Below the pieces are notes generated by a model. It was not told the DNA's origin, ran no database searches, and saw only the letters and a program-made list of their open reading frames with translations. Source: Streptomyces lydicus (GTDB lineage Bacteria; Actinomycetota; Actinomycetes; Streptomycetales; Streptomycetaceae). From it: 64,000 bases of DNA. Positions 46,051 to 53,854 of this stretch are shown in pieces (position 1 is the stretch's first letter; each line of letters starts with the position of its first letter). The DNA lies in contig NZ_JNZA01000041.1 of NCBI RefSeq assembly GCF_000717345.1, forward strand, positions 1 through 64,000, in the 5' to 3' direction. Made by a program: the position numbers and the translations under genes.

Positions 46051-47694
46051 TCACATTCCTCTGAGCAGGAGCTTCACCTCCTGTTCCGCCTCGGCCACGA
46101 TCTCGGCTTCCGTCATGAGTGCTTCCGACGCCAGCATCGCGGCGTCGTTCCCCGCGACCAGCTCGGCGACTCGCACGGCCAGCTCCTTGGCTTCCGGCTC
46201 CCTCTCCAGCGTGAGGAGCTCAGGTGCCACGAAGGCCACGATCGCCGCGACTGCCATGACGCCAATGGCGACCTTCGCCTTCCGGCCGGCCGGCTCGATG
46301 CCCTCCTTCCAGGTCAGGTAGCGTCGCTGTGCCAGCAGGAACTCCCGACGGCCCCGGAGCAGGCTCACCATGGCGCGGCGGACGTCCCCGGTCCGCACCG
46401 AGGAGTCCACCGCCGCGAGCGAGGCGAAGGCGTTGAGCCAGATGGTCTCGGGCGGGACGGGTCCGTTGAAGAGCCGGTTGGTCCAGTAGCCCGCGAAGCC
46501 GGCGTACGACGGCCGGTCGATCAGCTCGGTTTGGACCCGGTGCTCGCCGGAGTAGTGATCGAGCTGCCGTCGCAGCTTCTGCGCGCCCTCGGCCAGCGCT
46601 GCCAGGGCCTTGGCCTTCGCGTCCGCCTCACGTGAGGGTTGTGGTGCCTCCTGTTCCCGGTTCTTCCGGGTGCGCCGGTACACCTGGTAGAGGATCAGTC
46701 CTTCCCTGCCCACTGGGTGCTCCGTGGCGGCGGTGCAGAGCACGCAGTCGGGGTTGCCCTCCAGCGGGCCCAGGACATGGGGCGGGAACCACGTGGCGTT
46801 CACGCGGTTCCACGGGCGTCCTCCGTGCTTGGTCTGGAGCAGTTCTGCGAGCCGGTACTCCTCACCGAGCTGTCTCTGCCCCTCCTCCGCGTAGCCGGCC
46901 GTCTTGATCTCGTAGATCGTCCGGGCGGTGAAGTCCATGATGTCGGGTGCCCGTTGGCGCCGGATTCCGCGCAAGTCCGCCAGAAACTCCTGCGCCAACT
47001 TCGCGTCCTCCGCTCCCCGCGGGAGGGTGATCCCGTAGTCCGGGTTTCCGCCGTAGAGGAAGTCGGAACCCACCAGGATCTGGTCGCGTGGTCCTGCGTG
47101 CGTGGCCCGGTACGTCTTCTCCAGGAGACGGTTCGCCGGGCCGTACACCGTCGCCGGTGCCGCACTCTCCGGCTGCCACTCCGGTGGCTCCGGACACGCC
47201 TCGCCGGGGTGGAGCTGTACCGTCCCGGCCTCGGGCGCCTGCCAGGTGTGCGGTAGCGGCCCGGCCGTTACGGCCAGGTCGGCGGCCCGGTCGGCTTCCC
47301 GCTCGGTGGCGGCGTCGGGACGGCTCACCGACCTCGGCGGCCTGGTGAGTCCGCGCTGCTGTCGTACGTGGGCCAGCTCGTGGGCAAGGAGTCGGCGTCC
47401 CGACGCGGTACTGGGTGCGTACCGGCCCGGCGCGAAGACGATCGAGGTGCCGGTCGTGAGTGCGGCGGCTCCCAGCGCCCGTGTCGAGACGGGATCGCTG
47501 TACACCCGTACGTCCCCGAAGTCGTGACCGAAGCGGCTGTTCGCCCAGGCTCGGGTGACCGGGTCCAGCGCGGTGCCGCCCGTTTTGGCGGCGTGCGCCA
47601 GGGTTAGGGCGAGGAGGTCGGCGGGCTGCCGGGCGTCGGCCGCCGGGCGCTGCTGTGCGGCGCGGAGAGCAGCCGGCGTGTGGTGCGATCGCAC
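46051..47694 (-). CDS. DUF4157-domain protein, candidate eCIS effector
   Basis: A 547-aa protein. The N-terminal DUF4157 domain has FGHDFGDVRVYSDPVSTRAL and the zinc-metalloprotease-like HELAH at 105-109 (LLAHELAHVRQQRG). This domain marks cargo and effectors of extracellular contractile injection systems. The middle region (about 200-330) is unassigned and has GSDFLYGGNPDYGITLPRGA and CVLC. The C-terminal third is helical with a membrane-type stretch VAIGVMAVAAIVAFVAPELL. GTG start. It lies 43 bp downstream of the small eCIS gene, in the same transcript, pointing away from the sheath operon. A toxic activity is inferred from context only. Confidence 0.8.
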   Translation of the reverse strand: MRSHHTPAALRAAQQRPAADARQPADLLALTLAHAAKTGGTALDPVTRAWANSRFGHDFGDVRVYSDPVSTRALGAAALTTGTSIVFAPGRYAPSTASGRRLLAHELAHVRQQRGLTRPPRSVSRPDAATEREADRAADLAVTAGPLPHTWQAPEAGTVQLHPGEACPEPPEWQPESAAPATVYGPANRLLEKTYRATHAGPRDQILVGSDFLYGGNPDYGITLPRGAEDAKLAQEFLADLRGIRRQRAPDIMDFTARTIYEIKTAGYAEEGQRQLGEEYRLAELLQTKHGGRPWNRVNATWFPPHVLGPLEGNPDCVLCTAATEHPVGREGLILYQVYRRTRKNREQEAPQPSREADAKAKALAALAEGAQKLRRQLDHYSGEHRVQTELIDRPSYAGFAGYWTNRLFNGPVPPETIWLNAFASLAAVDSSVRTGDVRRAMVSLLRGRREFLLAQRRYLTWKEGIEPAGRKAKVAIGVMAVAAIVAFVAPELLTLEREPEAKELAVRVAELVAGNDAAMLASEALMTEAEIVAEAEQEVKLLLRGM

Positions 47695-47737
47695 ACCCCC
47701 ATCGTCCCGCCGGCTCGGTGTGGCGGCAACACGGGCG

Positions 47738-48142
47738 TCAGGGCACTGCCAGGCACGCCAGCATGTCGATCCGCACGCTCTGGTCGCCGTCGTGGCCGAC
47801 CGACAGCGTGTCCAGGCCGCCCGGCAGGACGGCCCGCACCGAGTCCGCCCCCCACACCAGCAGGACGCCGTCGACGGTCAGCGGCGGCACGGCCTCCGGC
47901 GTCCCCTTGGCGCTGAAGGTGACCGTGGCCGGCTGCCCCGCCTCCGTCCGGGCCCGGACGGCCAGCAGAACCGGATCACCCTTGTCCGGCAGCAGCACCA
48001 CCTGCTCGTGGTCGCCGGACTGACCGGTCGGAGCGAGCGTCACGGACGTGAAGGTGTAGGACTCCGGATCCAGCACCATCGACATCGGCAGCGTGGGTCC
48101 CTCGGAGACCGCGACGGACGCGCTCACGGACACCTGCACCAT
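47738..48142 (-). CDS. Small eCIS-associated protein of unknown function
   Basis: A 134-aa protein, MVQVSVSASVAVSEGPTLPM, rich in beta-strand-forming sequence (DPESYTFTSVTLAPTGQ, DPVLLAVRARTEAGQPATVT, VDGVLLVWGADSVRAVLPGG). The start at 48142 has GGAGG 6 bases upstream; ATG 48163 is a weaker alternative. It is divergent from the sheath gene and followed by the DUF4157 gene. No family recognised. It could be a structural accessory or a loading partner of the effector. Confidence 0.6.
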   Translation of the reverse strand: MVQVSVSASVAVSEGPTLPMSMVLDPESYTFTSVTLAPTGQSGDHEQVVLLPDKGDPVLLAVRARTEAGQPATVTFSAKGTPEAVPPLTVDGVLLVWGADSVRAVLPGGLDTLSVGHDGDQSVRIDMLACLAVP

Positions 48143-48211
48143 GCGAACCTCCACCTCGGCCATACGGTCCGTACCGGGCGGCGAGCTTCGCACCGCCTCT
48201 GTCAGCGCGGC

Positions 48212-48255
48212 GTCACGCTGCTGTCACGGGGCCTCGCATGTGACGGCGCTGTGAC
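48212..48255. promoter_or_regulatory. Symmetric GTCAC/GTGAC repeat array in the divergent eCIS promoter
   Basis: GTCAC at 48212-48216 and 48223-48227 (11-bp step), then GTGAC at 48240-48244 and 48251-48255 (11-bp step). The four pentamers form an exact two-fold symmetric array centred at 48233/48234, between the two divergent eCIS transcripts. A TTGACA lies at 48262-48267. Likely a binding site for a dimeric or tetrameric regulator. Confidence 0.6.
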
Positions 48256-48312
48256 GATGGCTTGACACGGCGCTGGAACGATCCGGCCGAGGTCCTTGCC
48301 GAAGGAGTCAGC

Positions 48313-49863
48313 ATGCCCAAGCCCTCACTGGGCGCCCCCGGTGTCTATCTGACGGAGGCCCCCAGCGGAAACCGGACCGTCACCGGAGTCACCACCGCCG
48401 TCACGGCTTTCGTCGGCCGTGCCCTGCGCGGACCGGTCGACGAACCCGTGACGCTCACATCGCTGGCCCAGTTCGAGCAGGTCTTCGGCGGCCTGTGGCG
48501 AGACAGCGCGCTGGGGTACGCCGTGCGCGACTTCTACCTGAACGGCGGCGGGACGGCACTCGTCGTCCGTCTCGCCGGTGGCGCGACGAGCGCCGAGCTG
48601 GACGTGAACGGCCTGCGGTTGATCGCCTCCGGCCCCGGCTCGTGGGCCAACCACCTGACCGCCCGTGTGACCCACCCCGTCGCGCGGGACGCCCACGAGA
48701 TCGCCCACGCCGAGACCTTCGACGACGAGGACCTCTTCCACCTGGAGATCCGGGACACTCGCCCCGGCAGCAGCGACGCTCCCGAGGTCTTCCTCAACGT
48801 CACGCTGGTCGACGGGCCACGCCGGGTGGACCGGGTGCTGGCGGAGTCCCGGCTCGTCCGCGTGGACACCATGCCCGAGGGCCTTGCCCGGCCGGGTGAG
48901 GGAACGTACGACACGGCCGCCGGCCAGGGGGACGACGGCCGCGACCTCGTTGTGGAGGACTACCTCGGCGGGGAGGGCACCCAGTTCGAGGCCGACGGCC
49001 TGGGCCTGTACGCACTCGGCCGCGCCGACCTCTTCAACCTGCTGTGTCTGCCGCCGTCACGCCCGGACGGTGACCTGCCGCCCAGCCTGTGGCCTGCGGC
49101 CCTCGGTCTGTGCGCGGCGCGCCGGGCGTTCCTGCTCGTGGACCCGCCCGTCGGCATGCGCCCCGCCGCCTTCCCCCAGTGGGTCGCGGACCTGGGGTTG
49201 TCCGGCGAGCCCTCACGCAACGCGGCCGCCTACCTGCCACGGATCCGGCGCGCCGATCCGCTGCGCGACGGTGCCATCGGCGCGTTCGTGCCCTGCGGGG
49301 GGCTCGCCGGGGTCATGGCGCGGACCGACGCGTCACGGGGCGTCTGGAAGGCGCCGGCCGGGCTCGACGCGGGCATCGTCGGCGCCACCGGGCTGGAACA
49401 TGTCACGGGCGACGGCGAGAGCGCTCTGCTCAATCCACTGGGCATCAACTGCCTGCGCACCTTTCCCCAGGCAGGGGTGGTGGTCTGGGGCGCTCGGACC
49501 CTGCGCGGCGCGGACACGCTCGCCGACGACTACAAGTACGTGCCAGTCCGCCGGTTCGCGCTCTACCTGGAGGAGAGCCTGTACCGGGGAACCCAGTGGG
49601 TCGTCTTCGAACCCAACGACGAGCCGCTGTGGAGCCAAATCCGTACCTCCCTCGGCTCGTTCATGCAGGACCTCTTCCGCCAGGGCGCCTTCCAGGGGCG
49701 GACTCCCCGGGAGGCCTACTTCGTCGCCTGCGACGCCGAGACGACCACGCAGTACGACATCGACCGCGGCGTCGTCAACATCCTGGTCGGGTTCGCGCCG
49801 CTGAAGCCCGCCGAGTTCGTCGTCATCAGTGTTCAGCAGAAGACCGCCGGCGCGGTGGGCTGA
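48313..49863 (+). CDS. eCIS contractile sheath protein
   Basis: A 516-aa phage-tail sheath-like protein. The N-terminus is typical: SLGAPGVYLTEAPSGNRTVT then GVTTAVTAFVGRALRGPVDE and TSLAQFEQVFGGLWRDSALG. The C-terminal domain has NPLGINCLRTFPQAGVVVWG, ARTLRGADTLADDYKYVPVR and RFALYLEESLYRGTQWVVFE, the hallmark of sheath proteins. It polymerises round the tube and contracts on firing. GAAGGAG lies 6 bases before the ATG. First gene of the plus-strand eCIS operon. Confidence 0.93.
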   Translation: MPKPSLGAPGVYLTEAPSGNRTVTGVTTAVTAFVGRALRGPVDEPVTLTSLAQFEQVFGGLWRDSALGYAVRDFYLNGGGTALVVRLAGGATSAELDVNGLRLIASGPGSWANHLTARVTHPVARDAHEIAHAETFDDEDLFHLEIRDTRPGSSDAPEVFLNVTLVDGPRRVDRVLAESRLVRVDTMPEGLARPGEGTYDTAAGQGDDGRDLVVEDYLGGEGTQFEADGLGLYALGRADLFNLLCLPPSRPDGDLPPSLWPAALGLCAARRAFLLVDPPVGMRPAAFPQWVADLGLSGEPSRNAAAYLPRIRRADPLRDGAIGAFVPCGGLAGVMARTDASRGVWKAPAGLDAGIVGATGLEHVTGDGESALLNPLGINCLRTFPQAGVVVWGARTLRGADTLADDYKYVPVRRFALYLEESLYRGTQWVVFEPNDEPLWSQIRTSLGSFMQDLFRQGAFQGRTPREAYFVACDAETTTQYDIDRGVVNILVGFAPLKPAEFVVISVQQKTAGAVG

Positions 49864-49886
49864 CGCACCGGGCCCGAAGGAGCGAG

Positions 49887-50408
49887 ATGGCCGACTTCAC
49901 GATCAACGCGACCCGCTTCGACCCGTACAAGAACTTCAAGTTCAGGGTCAAGTGGGACGGCCGGTACGTGGCCGGTGTCAGCAAGGTGGGCGCCCTGCGG
50001 CGGACCACCGAGGTGGTCAAGCACCGGCACGGAGGGGATCCGAGCACCAGCCGGAAGTCTCCCGGGCGCACCGAGTACGAGGCGATCACCCTGGAACGCG
50101 GCGTCACCCACGACCCGGACTTCGAGCAGTGGGCGAGCAAGGTGTGGAACTGGGGGACGGGGCTCGGCGCCGAGAGCTCGCTCAAGGACTTCCGCAAGGA
50201 CGTCATCATCGAGGTCTACAACGAGGCCGGGCAACTGGCGCTCGCCTACACGGTCTACCGCTGCTGGGTCTCCGAGTTCCACGCTCTGCCGGACCTCGAC
50301 GCCAACGCCCACGCGGTCGCCATCCAGTCGATCAAGCTGGAGAACGAGGGCTGGCAGCGCGACCTCGCTGTGACCGAGCCGACCGAGCCCTCGTTCGCCC
50401 CGTCGTGA
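49887..50408 (+). CDS. eCIS inner tube protein
   Basis: A 173-aa gp19/Hcp-like tube protein: FDPYKNFKFRVKWDGRYVAG then VSKVGALRRTTEVVKHRHGG and YEAITLERGVTHDPDFEQWA, ending with FHALPDLDANAHAVAIQSIK. It stacks as hexamer rings inside the sheath. GAAGGAG lies upstream, 23 bp after the sheath stop. Only one tube gene is seen in the window. Confidence 0.93.
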   Translation: MADFTINATRFDPYKNFKFRVKWDGRYVAGVSKVGALRRTTEVVKHRHGGDPSTSRKSPGRTEYEAITLERGVTHDPDFEQWASKVWNWGTGLGAESSLKDFRKDVIIEVYNEAGQLALAYTVYRCWVSEFHALPDLDANAHAVAIQSIKLENEGWQRDLAVTEPTEPSFAPS

Positions 50409-50421
50409 GAGTCGGCTGAGC

Positions 50422-51168
50422 GTGCAGGCCGGGAAGACCGCGGTACGCAACCTCGCCGATCCCGCGTACCTGTTGACGGCGTGGGAGCAGGCTCTGGCTG
50501 TGCCTCCCGTCTCACGCGTGACCGTGCTGCTGCACTTGGCCGGGCTCGTCGACGACCTGGACGAAGCGCTCGACTCCGCGACCGGGCGGTGTTCGGCGCT
50601 GGCGGCCGAGGCGCACCGTATCGCCTTCGGGCGGGACGTCGACGGGCTAGTGCGCTGTCCGGCGTGCGGCGAACTGCTCGAGGCACGGGTGCGGTTGCCT
50701 TCCTCGGCCGACGTGCCGGTCGCCGAGCCGCCGGCGGATCCCGGCGAGGTGCGGGTCGGCGGGTACGCGGTCCGTGCGCCGACCGTGCGGGACCTCCTGG
50801 CCGCCGCGGTCGATCCCGGCGAGGCACGCGCCGTGCTGCTGACCCGCTGTGTGCGCAGGCTTGACGGGCGGCCTTTCGACCCGTCCGCGCTGACCTCGGA
50901 CGAGGAGGCACGGGTGGACGAGGCCGCCGAACGGCTCGCGGGCGAGGCGGATGTGGTGCTGCGCGCGGAATGCCCCGCCTGCGCGGGCTGTGTGGTGGCG
51001 ACGCTCGACGTGGGCGCGGTGCTGTGGGACCAGGTCGAGGCGGCGGCCCCCGCCCTGATCGCGGAGGTGGCCGCCCTCGCCCGCGCCTTCGGGTGGAGCG
51101 AGCGGGCGGTCCTGGCGCTGTCACCGACCCGGCGACAGCGCTACCTCACGCAGGCGGCCGCGCTGTGA
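50422..51168 (+). CDS. eCIS-associated Zn-ribbon protein, function unknown
   Basis: A 248-aa protein with GTG start 13 bp after the tube stop. It has two CPxC motifs, CPACGELLEARVRL at about residue 76 and CPACAGCVV at about residue 188, likely forming one zinc site, separated by a helical middle (VRDLLAAAVDPGEARAVLLT). The C-terminal helix is WSERAVLALSPTRRQRYLTQ. Similar proteins sit after the tube gene in other actinobacterial eCIS loci (from memory), perhaps as an assembly factor comparable to T4 gp26/gp51-type chaperones; that is inference. Its stop overlaps the next start (GTGA). Confidence 0.6.
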   Translation: MQAGKTAVRNLADPAYLLTAWEQALAVPPVSRVTVLLHLAGLVDDLDEALDSATGRCSALAAEAHRIAFGRDVDGLVRCPACGELLEARVRLPSSADVPVAEPPADPGEVRVGGYAVRAPTVRDLLAAAVDPGEARAVLLTRCVRRLDGRPFDPSALTSDEEARVDEAAERLAGEADVVLRAECPACAGCVVATLDVGAVLWDQVEAAAPALIAEVAALARAFGWSERAVLALSPTRRQRYLTQAAAL

Positions 51169-52598
51169 CCGGCTACTTCGACCGGATGGTGGCCCGTGCG
51201 CTCGGCCGCGAGCCCCGGCTCGTCCTGCGGCGGCGCTCCTCCTACGAACCGGCCGGCAACGGGACCCGACAAGACCTGGCGGACACGGCCGCCGGGACCG
51301 AGGAGTTCGCCCCGGCGCCGCCCGGGGACGGCCCTCCTGCACCCGGCCCGCTCACGCTCGAGACCGTGATCGGCGAACAGACAGACGGCGCCCACCGGCC
51401 TCCGTCGGTGATCGGCGAGCGGTCGGACAGCGCCCGTCGGCCTCCGTCGGTCGAGGCGACCGGGCAGCCGGCGCACCGAGCCACCGGTGCCGAGCGTCGC
51501 GCGCTCCGCGAGCCGGGCTCCTCGACGCCGGGGCGGTACGGGCCTGTCCCGGTGGTGCGGCGCGATGACGGCTCGAACACCGACCCCGTGGCGTCGCAGC
51601 CCGAACCGTACGACCGGGAGCGGTCCGGCGCGACGGGCACAGCGAATACTGGAGACGTCTCGGTCGTCTCCCGCCCCTGGCCACTCGGTGAGGAGCCGCC
51701 CCCGACGCTTCGCAGCGCGGCTGAGAGCGGCCTCGGAGCGCCCATCGGGCCCCTGATGGGACCGCCTGCCGCTGAGCTCGAACCCGACGCCGCCACGGAT
51801 GCCCGCCACGGTGTGGCGTCCATGGGTGATGCGCCGTCGGACGATCTGGCGAACACCGCAGGGAACGCGCTCCCACCGGCCGCCGAGCCCACTCCGCAGT
51901 TGGGGACCGACGACCACCGCACATCGCGGCGCGCGAGCCCACCCGGGACGGCGGACCGCTCCACGCGGGGCGGTCCGGAGCAGCCCTCGGGTAGCAGTGG
52001 CACGTCCCGTCCCGCGGAACCCGGCAGCCCCCCCACCGGGTCGCCCCTGACCGAGGCGCCCCCTCAGCCGCCGCACATCGCCGTCCACCACCCCGTGGCC
52101 ACCGCCCCGACAGCTCCCACCACCAGCAAGTCACCGCGGCCTGTCAGTGCGCGCCCCAGCACACCGTCAGGCACGGAAGCAACCGCGCCCGCCGCACCTG
52201 CCGCTGCCGCAGCCCGGCCGACCACGACCGCCGTCCCGGATCTCCTAGATGTGGTGCACGCGCATGTCGTGCCGGCGCTCGTCGAGCGGGGCCTGATCGC
52301 GCCCGGTACACGACCGGCCGTCCACCGGCCGGGCAACGCACCCGCCGGACCGGACGTCCCGCCGGACCGGCCGACGATCACCGTCGGTCCGCTGCGCATC
52401 GCCACGGTCCCGGACGGCCCGTCGTCGGCCGGACCAGGGGCGGGGGACGTCCACGTGCACATCGACCGGATCGACGTGCACCCGCCCCCACCACCGGCGA
52501 CGCAGCCGCCGGTCTCCGCACCGCAGGCACCGCACCGGGATGTGCCCCACGTCGATCTGGCCGCCTATCTGGCCGCGCGCCGAGGTGAGCGCCGGTGA
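51165..52598 (+). CDS. Proline-rich eCIS-associated protein
   Basis: A 477-aa protein of low complexity. A short folded-looking head (YFDRMVARALGREPRLVLRR) is followed by about 350 residues rich in Pro, Ala, Thr, Ser and Gly. A more conserved end contains LLDVVHAHVVPALVERGLIA and a charged DVHVHIDRIDVHPPPPPATQ then VPHVDLAAYLAARRGER. It may be a flexible linker or scaffold. Both ends overlap neighbours by 4 bases, so it is clearly part of the operon. No family recognised. Confidence 0.65.
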   Translation: MTGYFDRMVARALGREPRLVLRRRSSYEPAGNGTRQDLADTAAGTEEFAPAPPGDGPPAPGPLTLETVIGEQTDGAHRPPSVIGERSDSARRPPSVEATGQPAHRATGAERRALREPGSSTPGRYGPVPVVRRDDGSNTDPVASQPEPYDRERSGATGTANTGDVSVVSRPWPLGEEPPPTLRSAAESGLGAPIGPLMGPPAAELEPDAATDARHGVASMGDAPSDDLANTAGNALPPAAEPTPQLGTDDHRTSRRASPPGTADRSTRGGPEQPSGSSGTSRPAEPGSPPTGSPLTEAPPQPPHIAVHHPVATAPTAPTTSKSPRPVSARPSTPSGTEATAPAAPAAAAARPTTTAVPDLLDVVHAHVVPALVERGLIAPGTRPAVHRPGNAPAGPDVPPDRPTITVGPLRIATVPDGPSSAGPGAGDVHVHIDRIDVHPPPPPATQPPVSAPQAPHRDVPHVDLAAYLAARRGERR

Positions 52599-53854
52599 GC
52601 AACAGCCTGGCGATCGCAGCGTCGACCTCCACACTGCGGTACGTCCTCGACACGGCCCTCGGCAGCAGCCTCCCCGGCTCGGTCGGCGGCGCCCAGGTGA
52701 CCACCCTGCGGCCGGACCGCATCGGCGCCGACGACCTCGCGCGCGTGCCCGGCATCAACGTGTTCCTGTACCTCGTGACGCGCAACGCCGCCTGGCACGC
52801 CCGCAGCCTGCCGCACCGCGGAACCGACGGCGCACCCTCGCAACGTCCCGTCACGGCCCTCGATCTCCACTACCTGATCACCTGCTACGGCCAGGACAGC
52901 GCACTCGAGGCGGAGCGGCTGCTCGGCCGAGCGATCAATGCGCTGGCGGTCAACCCCGTACTGGGCCCCAGCGTCGTGGCCGCGGCCGTGCGCGCCTATG
53001 GCGACGCCGACGAGACCGCCTTCCTGAAGCACACGGATCTCGCCGACCAGATCGAGTCGGTGCGGCTCTTCCCCGCCGCGCTCTCCGTCGACGAGCTGTG
53101 GAAGATCTGGTCGGTCTTCCCGCAGACGCCCTACCTGCTCTCCATCGGCTACACGGCCGGCGTCGTTCTCCTGACCGGGGAGACCGCCTCCCGGACGCCC
53201 CTGCCGGTCGCTCAGCGGGCGATCACCGTCGGCGCGTCGGGCGCGCCGTGCCTGCGCTCCGTCGTCACGGACCCGCCGGACTCGCCCGTGCTGAGCGGCA
53301 CGATGCTCACCCTGCACGGGGAACGGCTGCTGGGGCCGACGACGCAGGTCCGGATCGGCCCGGCGCGTCCGGCTGTGCGACCAGGGGCGACGTCGACCCG
53401 GTTGACGGTGACCGTCGACGCACAGGTCCCGGCGGGCATGCACGCCGTCCAGGTGCTGCACCTGACGCCGTCCGCGGCGCCGGATCCGCCGTCTGCCCGG
53501 GTCACGGCTGCCTCGAACTCCCTGCCCGTCGTCGTGCGTCCGGCCGTCGCGGAGGTGACGGCGGGGCCCACCGACATCGTCCTCGCCCTGGACCCGCCCC
53601 TGTTCCCGGGCCAGCACGCGACGGTCTCACTGCTCCGCCTGGACGAGGACACCCACGACGCCCGTGGTGAACTCTGCTTCGTCCTGCCGCCGATCGGACC
53701 CGACGCTCCGGCGCAGCCGTCCGTCACCATCCCGCGCGCCGCCGTCACGGACGGCAGGTGGCTGGTCCGCATCCAGGTCGACGGCGTCGACAGTCTTCCC
53801 CACCGGGTCGACGGCGTGTACCAGGCCCCCGCGATCACCCTCCCGGTACCATGA
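52595..53854 (+). CDS. eCIS tail terminator with DUF4255 domain (Pvc16/Cis16-like)
   Basis: A 419-aa protein. Residues 1-190 are the Pvc16 N-terminal/DUF4255 domain: TSTLRYVLDTALGSSLPGSV, NVFLYLVTRNAAWHARSLPH, LDLHYLITCYGQDSALEAER and LGRAINALAVNPVLGP. The C-terminal half has Ig-like strands (SGTMLTLHGERLLGPTTQVR), probably a decorating domain. In related systems this protein caps the tube/sheath top and sets tail length. GTG start overlapping the previous stop; its stop overlaps the ATPase ATG. Confidence 0.88.
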   Translation: MSNSLAIAASTSTLRYVLDTALGSSLPGSVGGAQVTTLRPDRIGADDLARVPGINVFLYLVTRNAAWHARSLPHRGTDGAPSQRPVTALDLHYLITCYGQDSALEAERLLGRAINALAVNPVLGPSVVAAAVRAYGDADETAFLKHTDLADQIESVRLFPAALSVDELWKIWSVFPQTPYLLSIGYTAGVVLLTGETASRTPLPVAQRAITVGASGAPCLRSVVTDPPDSPVLSGTMLTLHGERLLGPTTQVRIGPARPAVRPGATSTRLTVTVDAQVPAGMHAVQVLHLTPSAAPDPPSARVTAASNSLPVVVRPAVAEVTAGPTDIVLALDPPLFPGQHATVSLLRLDEDTHDARGELCFVLPPIGPDAPAQPSVTIPRAAVTDGRWLVRIQVDGVDSLPHRVDGVYQAPAITLPVP

